32,620 bases of DNA from contig CANMCF010000030.1 of NCBI GenBank assembly GCA_947496215.1, forward strand, positions 1-32,620, read 5' to 3'. The position numbers and the translations under genes are program-made. Below the pieces are notes generated by a model that saw only the letters and a list, made by a program, of their open reading frames with translations, made no database searches and was not told the origin of the DNA. Below, piece by piece: positions 1 through 7,479 of the stretch (its first letter is position 1; each line of letters opens with the position of its first letter). The DNA is from an uncultured Bizionia sp. (GTDB lineage: Bacteria > Bacteroidota > Bacteroidia > Flavobacteriales > Flavobacteriaceae).

Positions 1-932
1 CTGGAAACCATGTGGAGACGGGAGGAGTTGGATCGGGAGACCATACTGCTATTACCTGTACTAGGAATTGTATTGATCAAGCCACAAATCCTGATTGTTT
101 AATTCAAGACTTTAGTTGTCGCTCTGGAGAATTTCTAGATGAGAATTGTGATTGCAAAATAAACCTTTTTGACCCATGTGCTAATAAAGACCTTCGTAAT
201 TATCAAATAGCTCCAGAGGTTATATCAATGATGGAATCCAGACAACAACCCAATGATATGGTTCAATCATCTGAAATGGTTGATTCTTTTATTTTGGAAA
301 CTGTAGACGAAGGATGGGGAGATATCAATCAAGATAAATTTTCTGTAAATATTGATCAGTTGCCAAGTGGACAAAGTCCTTCACAACTTTTCAATGAAAT
401 TAGGATGAATTTTACTAATTTAGTAGTTGGTGGAGATATTCCCATCCTAACAGATGTGGCTGTAATGCCTTATTCAGAAGAAGATGAAGCTATATGGAAT
501 TCTGCCAATCCCGTGGGAGCAGCTATTGATTTTGATACTGCCATGGATACTTCTACAGTATATTGTGTTGAATACAATGCAGAAGAAATGTATTGGATTT
601 TTGCTACAGTTACCAGTTACGATCATCAGGGGCATTTTGTTGCAGGTCTCAGACAATTTGGGCTTGAACCCAATGCTAATGGAGGTTATTCTTTCTATAC
701 CAGAGCAGCGGATAGATTAGGAGGTGCTTTAGATCTTTTTGCAAATGGTGTTTTTGGTTTCTTTATGGGGGATGATCCAATGTTTGTTCATGCGGGAAAT
801 GCAACATGGGGTCTTTTTATGGAGAATACATCAACTTTCATACAAAACAATGGAGGAGAAACTAATGAATTTGACAATAATGAAACATATGGGGCAAGGC
901 ATCCTTATAATGAAGATGAATGCCTAGATTAA
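1..932 (+). CDS. C-terminal part of a large secreted cysteine-containing protein (5' end outside window)
   Basis: The reading frame is open to the left edge, so this is the 3' part of a longer gene; the GTG at 12 is only an internal codon. The visible N-terminal portion has many cysteines (spaced through roughly residues 16-57), suggesting disulfides in an exported protein. The last ~130 residues contain the pattern GLRQFGLEPN..GGYSFYTRAADR followed by a Phe/Gly-rich stretch and FIQNNGGE. From memory this resembles a domain at the C-terminal end of Rhs-like or other polymorphic-toxin-type proteins in Bacteroidota, but I cannot confirm the family. Two small genes for an exported protein and a membrane protein follow within 33 and 17 bp, before a terminator, so the three probably share a transcript. 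A role as toxin plus accessory or immunity genes is inference only. That it is a real coding region is secure from length and codon pattern. Confidence 0.8.
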   Translation, partial: GNHVETGGVGSGDHTAITCTRNCIDQATNPDCLIQDFSCRSGEFLDENCDCKINLFDPCANKDLRNYQIAPEVISMMESRQQPNDMVQSSEMVDSFILETVDEGWGDINQDKFSVNIDQLPSGQSPSQLFNEIRMNFTNLVVGGDIPILTDVAVMPYSEEDEAIWNSANPVGAAIDFDTAMDTSTVYCVEYNAEEMYWIFATVTSYDHQGHFVAGLRQFGLEPNANGGYSFYTRAADRLGGALDLFANGVFGFFMGDDPMFVHAGNATWGLFMENTSTFIQNNGGETNEFDNNETYGARHPYNEDECLD

Positions 933-964
933 AGTTAAAACGTAAAAACTAAAACAATAAAAAA

Positions 965-1426
965 ATGAAATATTTATTCTTAATAACTGCATTTATAAAC
1001 TTCAATCTATCATTAAATACCAGTGGAATTATTTATGAAGGTAAAAACATTGACCTTCCTCAATCTTTAGCTGAACAATATTATGATAAATTGGAGCTTA
1101 ACGTCAATTTACCTAAGATGTTAAATCGCCACTTGGATAGAAAAGCTTTGATTAGAACAGAAGTCCCTTCAGAACTCTGGCAAGAAATTAAAGAAAGTAT
1201 TGATTATGTCTATTTCAAGGCACAAATTGTACCTATAATTCCGAATTATTATACAGATTCAGAGTTACAGACAATACTTGACACGCATGTAAATAGGCCT
1301 CATATCCCTATAACAAAAATAGATTTCAGAAGGGGATTATGGCAAAAAATGGATAGTTTTATTAATATAAATGCCATGAATACAATAAATACCATGCTTT
1401 CTGAAAACGGTTATAGCCCTATATAA
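965..1426 (+). CDS. Small exported protein, DUF2059-like
   Basis: 153 residues. The N-terminus (MKYLFLITAFINFNLS) is a plausible signal peptide, so the product is probably periplasmic or surface exposed. The middle contains IVPIIPNYYTDSELQTIL, which recalls the DUF2059 signature (a hydrophobic 'vPiy.khfTeeEl' segment followed by a short helix), but the similarity is judged by eye and is weak. It starts 33 bp after the preceding stop and the next gene starts 17 bp after its own stop, so it sits in the middle of a probable three-gene transcript ending at the hairpin at 1798-1830. The spacer before it is A-rich with no Shine-Dalgarno, usual for Bacteroidota. Function is unknown. If the upstream protein is a toxin, this could be its immunity or chaperone protein, but nothing in the sequence proves that. 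Confidence 0.7.
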   Translation: MKYLFLITAFINFNLSLNTSGIIYEGKNIDLPQSLAEQYYDKLELNVNLPKMLNRHLDRKALIRTEVPSELWQEIKESIDYVYFKAQIVPIIPNYYTDSELQTILDTHVNRPHIPITKIDFRRGLWQKMDSFININAMNTINTMLSENGYSPI

Positions 1427-1443
1427 AAACAACATATATCCAT

Positions 1444-1743
1444 ATGTCTAATAGACCCCCTGATTATCCTATACTGTTTCATATTGCAAGATACATTAAT
1501 CTATTTTGCATCATTGTTTATATTTTTTGTATAGTTATTAACTGGACGTATGTAGCTGTTTTGTTACTTATTTATCTTCACTTTTGGGTATTCATCATTC
1601 TTTCCATTATTGAGATTAGATTTGTTATTAATGGGGATAAGGAATTATTCAATAGGTATAGAAAGGAGAACATCTTTTTTTTGGGGGTTTATTTCATTAC
1701 GGCTATTAGTATTCTCATACCTATTATTGGGCTTGTTTTTTAG
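1444..1743 (+). CDS. Small integral membrane protein of unknown function
   Basis: 99 residues, mostly hydrophobic. Three membrane segments can be read at roughly residues 17-35, 37-58 and 77-98, with a charged loop NGDKELFNRYRKEN between the second and third. The N-terminus has no cleavable signal, so the first segment is probably a membrane anchor. It is the last gene before a strong hairpin terminator and lies 17 bp downstream of the previous stop, which suggests co-transcription with the two genes before it. No family recognised. A small polytopic protein behind a possible toxin gene could be an immunity protein, but that is inference from position only. Confidence 0.65.
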   Translation: MSNRPPDYPILFHIARYINLFCIIVYIFCIVINWTYVAVLLLIYLHFWVFIILSIIEIRFVINGDKELFNRYRKENIFFLGVYFITAISILIPIIGLVF

Positions 1744-1797
1744 TTTATTATCAATCTATTAACATAAATAATAGGTGAATACCTATATGTTTAGTTG

Positions 1798-1830
1798 AAA
1801 AAAGGTTAAGCGAAAGCTTAGCCTTTTTTG
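1798..1830. terminator. Rho-independent terminator, probably bidirectional
   Basis: The arms GGTTAAGC (1804-1811) and GCTTAGCC (1816-1823) pair around a GAAA loop, with one G-T pair. Six T follow on the plus strand and a run of A precedes the stem, so it could also work on the other strand. It closes the three-gene group at the left edge. The terminator at 4104-4135 has the same design (8-bp arms, GAAA loop). Confidence 0.9.
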
Positions 1831-1843
1831 TTTGCTGGCTTCC

Positions 1844-1906
1844 CTCATTCAAAACAACGTTTCACTCAATGTCTGTTTTTTAACAAGGATCATGGACATA
1901 GTTTTA
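1844..1906 (+). promoter_or_regulatory. Phased direct-repeat promoter, copy 1
   Basis: Two CTCA-type boxes start at 1844 (CTCATT) and 1865 (CTCAAT), exactly 21 bp apart. After the second box come exactly 27 bp and then ATAGTTTTA (1898-1906), which contains a near match (TAGTTTTA) to the Bacteroidota -7 box TAnnTTTG. A T-run about 17 bp before the -7 box may act as the -33 element. The start codon of the downstream gene is 22 bp further on. The same geometry recurs at 4152-4214 and 7389-7451. Direct repeats two helical turns apart just upstream of the promoter are typical of LytTR-type response-regulator sites (the E. coli BtsR and YpdB sites have a similar period); assigning that class here is inference. 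Confidence 0.75.
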
Positions 1907-1928
1907 TATCGAATTAAAACAAAAACGT

Positions 1929-4079
1929 ATGAAACCATCAACCATTGCAAAACAGATGACAAGATTGTTGTTCATGTTATGCTTCACTCTTCAACTACAA
2001 GCACAAGAAAAAACGATATCGGGTATAATATCTGATGAAAAGGGAATTCCCTTGCCAGGCGTCAACATAACCATTGTTGGAAGCGGCATGGGGACACAAA
2101 CGGATTTTGACGGCAAATACTCGCTAATGGCAAACAAAGGAGATGTACTCAGATTTTCTTTCCTAGGATATGTTACGGTCGACAAAGTAGTGAAAAGATC
2201 CAAGACGATAAGCTTCAAGATGGAAGTGGATGCTTCCTCTTTGAGTGAGGTAGTAGTAACAGCAATAGGTATCAAGAGAAAAGAAAAACAAATGAGTTAT
2301 GCCGTCCAAAGTGTCAAAGCAGAAGAAATTGCACAGCCAGCCAATCCCAAGGTGGTACAAAGTCTATCAGGCAAGGTTTCTGGAGTGCAGATCACCATTA
2401 GCAATAGCAATGTGAATGCTGGATCCAAAGTGACATTGAGAGGGAATACTTCTATTTCAAACAATGGGGAACCTTTGGTTGTCATAGATGGAAAAGCATC
2501 TACCATGGCGGCATTAAATGGAATGAAGTCTAAAAAAATTAAAGACATCAACGTTTTGAAAGGGGTAGAAGGTGCAGCATTGTATGGATCGCAAGGAGCC
2601 AACGGCATTATTGTCGTAAATACGAAAAATGGAAATTACAAAGTGCCAAAAGCAAGTCAAATTGCAAGAAGCGAACCTACAAGAATGGATAACGAATCTT
2701 ACACTAGAATTCATGAAAACCAATTCAAGAACACATCAGCGGATCCTTTGTCGACATTTTCTATAGATGTGGACAAGGCGTCGTATAGCAACGTGAGACG
2801 GCTGATAAACAATGGTCAATTCATACCGGCAGATGCTGTGAAGATTGAAGAAATGGTCAACTATTTCGATTATGATTACCCAGAACCATCAGGAGAACAC
2901 CCATTTTCCATCAATACGGAAGTAGCAAGAACGCCTTGGAACGAATCCACCAAATTGGTCAAGATAGGCTTGCAAGGCAAAACCTATGAAAATGAAGAAT
3001 TGCCAGCAGCAAATCTAACTTTCCTAATAGATGTTTCTGGTTCCATGGGAAATTCCAACAAGCTCCCCTTGTTGAAGTCGGCTTTCAAACTGTTGGTAAA
3101 TCAGTTGAGAGAAAAAGACAAAGTAGCCATAGTCGTCTATGCAGGTGCAGCAGGTGTTGTTTTGAAGCCAACTTCCGGGAAAAACAAAGAAGTCATCTTA
3201 AAAGCCTTGGAAAACTTGAATGCTGGTGGATCCACAGCTGGGGGAGAAGGGATAGAATTGGCATATAAGATGGCTCAAGAGCATTTTGACAAAAAAGGAA
3301 ACAATAGGGTGATATTGGCTACAGATGGCGATTTCAATGTTGGTGCATCAAGCAATGATGCAATGGAGAAGTTAATTGTCGAGAAAAGAAAGACAGGAGT
3401 ATTCCTATCTGTTTTGGGGTTTGGATACGGAAACTACAAAGATTCAAAATTGGAAATTCTGGCTGACAAAGGAAACGGTAATCACGCATACATAGATACC
3501 ATGCAAGAGGCTAGATTGATCTTTGGAAAAGAATTTGGCGGAACACTTTTCACTATAGCCAAAGATGTGAAGATTCAAGTGGAATTCAATCCAGCCAAAG
3601 TACAGGCCTACAGGTTGATCGGGTATGAAAACAGATTGTTGGCAAATGAGGATTTCATTGATGATACCAAAGATGCAGGCGAATTGGGAAGCGGTCACTC
3701 GGTTACGGCTCTATATGAAGTGATTCCTGTTGGTGTGAAAAGTGATTACATTAAAAAAACGCCAGATTTAAAATACATTAAAACCAAGACCAAAGAAGCC
3801 TATACAGATGAATTGTTGACGGTGAAATTTAGATACAAGAAGCCAGATGGAAGCAAAAGCATAGAAATGGTCCATACAACGAAGGATGAAATGGCCGAGG
3901 CTTCGGAAGATATGAAATTCGCCTCATCCGTAGCACTCTTCGGGATGCAATTGAGACAATCGCAGTTTCATAACAATTCTAAGATCTCAGATGTCATAAG
4001 CTTGGCAGAACAAGGGAGAGGAAAGGATAAACAAGGATATAGAGCGGAATTCATCAGATTGATATCCGCAATACGATAA
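1929..4079 (+). CDS. Exported CarboxypepD_reg-plug-vWA protein (YfbK/DUF3520-type)
   Basis: 716 residues. A signal peptide ends near LQLQAQ (residue 26). Residues ~28-105 form a carboxypeptidase-regulatory-like beta domain (GTQTDFDGKYS). Residues ~106-235 form a SusC/RagA-type plug (EVVVTAIGIKR, then ALYGSQGANGIIVVNTKNG). No beta-barrel follows. Instead residues ~265-716 match the YfbK-type vWA protein: FSIDVDKASYSNVRR, EEMVNYFDYDYPEP.GEHPF, then a vWA with a complete MIDAS (D368-x-S370-x-S372, T436, D466 in ATDGDFNVG), and a C-terminal DUF3520-like part. The plug may dock to outer-membrane or TonB partners while the vWA binds a protein through a metal ion; this is inferred. It has its own promoter (1844-1906) and terminator (4104-4135). 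It shares MKP-type N-terminus, signal peptide and regulatory domain with the next gene, so the two are partial paralogues. Confidence 0.9.
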   Translation: MKPSTIAKQMTRLLFMLCFTLQLQAQEKTISGIISDEKGIPLPGVNITIVGSGMGTQTDFDGKYSLMANKGDVLRFSFLGYVTVDKVVKRSKTISFKMEVDASSLSEVVVTAIGIKRKEKQMSYAVQSVKAEEIAQPANPKVVQSLSGKVSGVQITISNSNVNAGSKVTLRGNTSISNNGEPLVVIDGKASTMAALNGMKSKKIKDINVLKGVEGAALYGSQGANGIIVVNTKNGNYKVPKASQIARSEPTRMDNESYTRIHENQFKNTSADPLSTFSIDVDKASYSNVRRLINNGQFIPADAVKIEEMVNYFDYDYPEPSGEHPFSINTEVARTPWNESTKLVKIGLQGKTYENEELPAANLTFLIDVSGSMGNSNKLPLLKSAFKLLVNQLREKDKVAIVVYAGAAGVVLKPTSGKNKEVILKALENLNAGGSTAGGEGIELAYKMAQEHFDKKGNNRVILATDGDFNVGASSNDAMEKLIVEKRKTGVFLSVLGFGYGNYKDSKLEILADKGNGNHAYIDTMQEARLIFGKEFGGTLFTIAKDVKIQVEFNPAKVQAYRLIGYENRLLANEDFIDDTKDAGELGSGHSVTALYEVIPVGVKSDYIKKTPDLKYIKTKTKEAYTDELLTVKFRYKKPDGSKSIEMVHTTKDEMAEASEDMKFASSVALFGMQLRQSQFHNNSKISDVISLAEQGRGKDKQGYRAEFIRLISAIR

Positions 4080-4103
4080 AGCTATTGTCCCATTTGTCGA
4101 ATT

Positions 4104-4135
4104 TAAAAAGGTTGAACGAAAGTTCAACCTTTTTT
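4104..4135. terminator. Rho-independent terminator after the vWA gene
   Basis: Perfect arms GGTTGAAC (4110-4117) and GTTCAACC (4122-4129) enclose a GAAA loop and are followed by six T (4130-4135). A short A-run precedes the stem. Its layout copies the terminator at 1798-1830, and both are followed directly by TTGCTGG and the phased-repeat promoter, so a terminator-promoter block may have been duplicated as a unit. Confidence 0.92.
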
Positions 4136-4151
4136 AGTTCTTGCTGGTTCC

Positions 4152-4214
4152 CTCACCCAAAAGCCTCTTTTGCTCAATGGAGGTTTTGCAATAGCAGCTT
4201 TAGTCATAGTTTTA
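4152..4214 (+). promoter_or_regulatory. Phased direct-repeat promoter, copy 2
   Basis: Boxes start at 4152 (CTCACC) and 4173 (CTCAAT), 21 bp apart. Then follow 27 bp and ATAGTTTTA at 4206-4214. A TTTTG lies about 18 bp before the -7 box, close to the known Bacteroidota -33 element. The start codon is 23 bp downstream. The stretch from TTGCTGG through the boxes is also similar to copy 1 outside the motifs, which points to common descent as well as selection. Confidence 0.75.
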
Positions 4215-4237
4215 TTTCAAATTAAAATATAAGTGTC

Positions 4238-7200
4238 ATGAAACCATTCACAAATAGAGAGACAACATTAAGTTTAATGTTCATATTGTTTTCGTTTTTG
4301 CAATTGCAAGCACAAGACATACCCTCCATCAAGGTGGGAGAGGATAGGTTGGGAGTAACATCTTTGGACATAAAAGTAGAAGTCGTTGGCAATATCGCAA
4401 CAACGACTTATGATATGTTGTTTTACAATCCAACCTCCTCTATTTTGGAAGGGGAATTGGCTTTCCCCCTGGGAGAAGGGCAGGATGTCTCTCGATTGGC
4501 ATTGGAAGTGAATGGCAAGTTGCGAGAGGCTGTGGTAGTCGAAAAGGAGCAAGGTAGAGTCGCTTTTGAGGCAGTCGTAAGGCAAGGTGTGGACCCTGTG
4601 TTGTTGGAGAAAGGAACAGGTAACAATTATAAGGCAAGGATATATCCTATTCCTGCAACAGGATACAAACGAGTGGTTCTAGCTCACGAGCAAGAACTCA
4701 TATTAAGTGAAGATGCCCATTATTTTCATTTGCCTTTGGGATTCAAAAAGAATTTGGATCATTTTGCCTTGGAAATGAATGTCTTCAATCAAAAGTCGGC
4801 ACCTTTCATGAGTGAAGGTAATTTAGCCAACTTCAAGTTCAACGCATTGCATGAGAATTATTATGCAAAGATCGTAAAGAAAAATTTTACGCCAACCACT
4901 TCATTGACTGTAAGAATCCCTCAAGCATATGAGAATAACAAGACTATCGTGTCCGAAGATTATTTCTATGTCTATAAACGATTGACCCCAGAATTGAAAC
5001 AGAGAAGCAAGGCTCGAAAAATAGCTCTGTATTGGGATGTTTCATTATCGACAAAAGATAGAGATTTGGAAAAAGAATTGCAATTTCTGGATGTTTATCT
5101 CCAGTATTTGGAGAATGTGAAAATTGAACTCATAAAATTCAGCAATGCCATTCATCTACAAAAGACATATAAAATTGAAAATGGAGAATGGGGGGACTTG
5201 AGACAGGAATTGAAGCATTCCATTTATGATGGGGGAACTTCATATGACGATATGTTTTCAAATGAGAATTCAGATGAAATAATCCTATTTTCCGATGGAA
5301 TGAAAAACCTCAGTGAATTCCCTGTGGAAATAAAAAAAACGGTCTTTGTGGGAAACAGCATCATAAAAGCAAATCATGAAGAATTGAAAAGCATCAGTGA
5401 GACAACAGGAGGGAAATACATAAACCTAAAAAAAGGTAGTGTTGTAGAATCTGTTGAAAAAATCAAATATCAAGCCTATAGATTCTTAGGAGTCAAATCT
5501 TCAAACAATGCCATGGAAATTTATCCAAATACACCGCATTCGGTTGGGAAATATTTTTCCATATCAGGAAAAGGTTTTGATGAAAATGATGAAATCACAT
5601 TGCTTTTTGGATACGGAAACAAAATAACCCAAAGCGAAACGATAACCATAGATGGAGAAGTCTGCAATGCATTGGTGAAACGTATTTGGTCACAAAAGAA
5701 ACTGGATGTGCTTCAGCTTGATGAGAAGGGGAATAAAGATGAAATAATAGAACACAGCAAGCTTCATAATCTAGTAAGCAGTCATACTTCCTTGATCGTC
5801 CTTGAAACGGTTTGGGATTATGTAAGGTATGAAATTACGCCGCCCGATGAATTGTTGGAGGAGTACAATAGAATCATAGGAGCGAACAAACGGAAGAAGG
5901 TAAGAACAGTTCAAAAAGAAGGTGAAGAAACGAAAGTTGATGATGTTGAAGAGTTGGTGGTAAAGAGTGATGTGAGCAATACAAGTTTTTCAGGAACTAT
6001 TTCCGGAACCATTTCGGATGAAAATGGATTGCCCATGCCAGGTGTCGGTATCGTGATAAAGGGAACCAGCAATGGTACGCAGACCGATTTTGATGGTAAT
6101 TATTCCATAGATGCCTCTACTGGGGACATATTGTCTTTCTCTTCAGTCGGATACAAATCTGTAGAAGCAGATGTGGGAGTATCCAGTAAAATTAGTTTTT
6201 CCATGGAAGTAGATGCAGGATCCATAGATGAGGTTGTTGTAACTGCTTTGGGAATTGAAAGAATAAAATCATCTACGACATATTCTTCACAAATTATCAG
6301 TGGAGAGGAATTAAATGGTGAGCCATATCGTGGCTATAGAAGTACGGAAGCCTCGTCTGATCAATCCTATGGAAATTACGGTGCATCGCATAATAGTTAT
6401 AAGTATAGAGGGAAATTGGAAGTAGGAACATATGATAACAAGGCAAGCTACATAGGAGAACTATCAAAGGCCAAAACCTTGGAAGAAGCCTACGACATAT
6501 ATTTGAAGCAAAGAGAAGAATATGCAGAAGTGCCAGCATATTATGTAGATGTGTATGATTATTTCAAGATGTGGAACAATGAAGAATATAGTTTGAGAAT
6601 ATTGACAAACATAGCCGAAATAGATTTTGACAACTATGAGTTGCTAAGGGTGTTGGGATATAAATTGGAGGAGGAGAATAGTTACAGTTTGGCAACTTAC
6701 ATCTATGAGCGGGTATTGGAGTTACGACCTGAAGATTCGCAATCTTATAGAGATTTGGCATTGTCGTATGAAGAAATGGGAAAGAATCATGAAGCCTTTA
6801 ATTTGCTAAATGACATCGTTACTGGTGCTATCTATGAATCTAATGGGAGAAGACGATTTTCTGGAATGCACACCATAGCAAGAAACGAGATAAACAAGTT
6901 GGTTCAAAAAGAGTTTAAAGGTAGAAAGGGCAAACTGGAAAAAGACAATGTGGCAGATGCAAGTTACGATATACGAATAGTCATAGATTGGAACCATAAT
7001 GATACAGATATCGATTTGCATGTCATAGATCCCAATTTGGAAGAGTGCTCCTATAAGCATACCAAAACTAAAATTGGTGGAAAAATATCAGAAGATATGA
7101 CACAGGGATTCGGGCCAGAGGAATTTACCATTGAAAAAGCCAAGTCAGGAGCATACTATGTTAAAGTGAATTATTATGGGGATGGATATCAAAAGATAGA

Positions 7201-7327
7201 AAATCCAACCTTCATGAAGGTTACGATGTTTAAGAATTACGGAAAGTACAATGAAACCAAAGAAATCAAAATAATAAGACTGTCAAAGTCACAAGACAAC
7301 AATATCGTTGCCAGAATAGATATTTAG
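4238..7327 (+). CDS. Exported VIT-vWA-CarboxypepD_reg-TPR-DUF2135 mosaic protein
   Basis: 1029 residues. Signal peptide to about residue 26 (FLQLQAQ). Residues ~32-155 are a VIT domain (EGELAFPLGEGQ, YKARIYPIPATGYKRV). Residues ~260-390 are a vWA-like domain with a DxSxS motif (D267-S271), a possible T334 (DGGTSYDD) and FSDG at 351-354, so a metal site is plausible although the fold looks divergent. VSSHTSLIVLE (~513-523) is the usual tail of VIT/vWA proteins. Residues ~585-675 are a carboxypeptidase-regulatory-like domain ending in EVVVTALGIER, the SusC-type signature, but no plug follows. Residues ~745-865 look TPR-like (ELRPEDSQSYRDLALSYEEMGK). Residues ~909-1029 are a DUF2135 domain (DWNHNDTDIDLHVIDP). 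The C-terminal ~300 residues are clearly homologous to the next gene. Own phased-repeat promoter at 4152-4214. Role inferred: cell-surface or periplasmic protein-protein interaction. Confidence 0.9.
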   Translation: MKPFTNRETTLSLMFILFSFLQLQAQDIPSIKVGEDRLGVTSLDIKVEVVGNIATTTYDMLFYNPTSSILEGELAFPLGEGQDVSRLALEVNGKLREAVVVEKEQGRVAFEAVVRQGVDPVLLEKGTGNNYKARIYPIPATGYKRVVLAHEQELILSEDAHYFHLPLGFKKNLDHFALEMNVFNQKSAPFMSEGNLANFKFNALHENYYAKIVKKNFTPTTSLTVRIPQAYENNKTIVSEDYFYVYKRLTPELKQRSKARKIALYWDVSLSTKDRDLEKELQFLDVYLQYLENVKIELIKFSNAIHLQKTYKIENGEWGDLRQELKHSIYDGGTSYDDMFSNENSDEIILFSDGMKNLSEFPVEIKKTVFVGNSIIKANHEELKSISETTGGKYINLKKGSVVESVEKIKYQAYRFLGVKSSNNAMEIYPNTPHSVGKYFSISGKGFDENDEITLLFGYGNKITQSETITIDGEVCNALVKRIWSQKKLDVLQLDEKGNKDEIIEHSKLHNLVSSHTSLIVLETVWDYVRYEITPPDELLEEYNRIIGANKRKKVRTVQKEGEETKVDDVEELVVKSDVSNTSFSGTISGTISDENGLPMPGVGIVIKGTSNGTQTDFDGNYSIDASTGDILSFSSVGYKSVEADVGVSSKISFSMEVDAGSIDEVVVTALGIERIKSSTTYSSQIISGEELNGEPYRGYRSTEASSDQSYGNYGASHNSYKYRGKLEVGTYDNKASYIGELSKAKTLEEAYDIYLKQREEYAEVPAYYVDVYDYFKMWNNEEYSLRILTNIAEIDFDNYELLRVLGYKLEEENSYSLATYIYERVLELRPEDSQSYRDLALSYEEMGKNHEAFNLLNDIVTGAIYESNGRRRFSGMHTIARNEINKLVQKEFKGRKGKLEKDNVADASYDIRIVIDWNHNDTDIDLHVIDPNLEECSYKHTKTKIGGKISEDMTQGFGPEEFTIEKAKSGAYYVKVNYYGDGYQKIENPTFMKVTMFKNYGKYNETKEIKIIRLSKSQDNNIVARIDI

Positions 7328-7388
7328 GATCAATACAATAAATTAAAGTTTTGTTTAATCCAGTTAACTAGAAAAAAAATATGGTTTA

Positions 7389-7451
7389 CTCAATGAAAAG
7401 GTAGTTTTACTCAATTGCTTTTTATTTTCATTACCTTTATTTATAGTTTTA
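7389..7451 (+). promoter_or_regulatory. Phased direct-repeat promoter, copy 3
   Basis: This copy has the cleanest repeats: TTTACTCAAT occurs twice, with CTCAAT starting at 7389 and 7410 (21 bp). Then come 27 bp and ATAGTTTTA at 7443-7451. The start codon is 28 bp downstream. Unlike copies 1 and 2 there is no hairpin terminator between it and the preceding gene, and the flanking sequence is no longer similar. Conservation of boxes and spacing alone therefore argues for function. Confidence 0.8.
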
Positions 7452-7479
7452 CCTTATACTAAACGTCAAATTAACTATT

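Noticed and set aside
1929-2640. Calling the plug-containing genes TonB-dependent receptors
   Set aside because: Signature and plug are present, but no beta-barrel follows in any of the three, and the C-terminal parts are vWA or DUF2135 domains.
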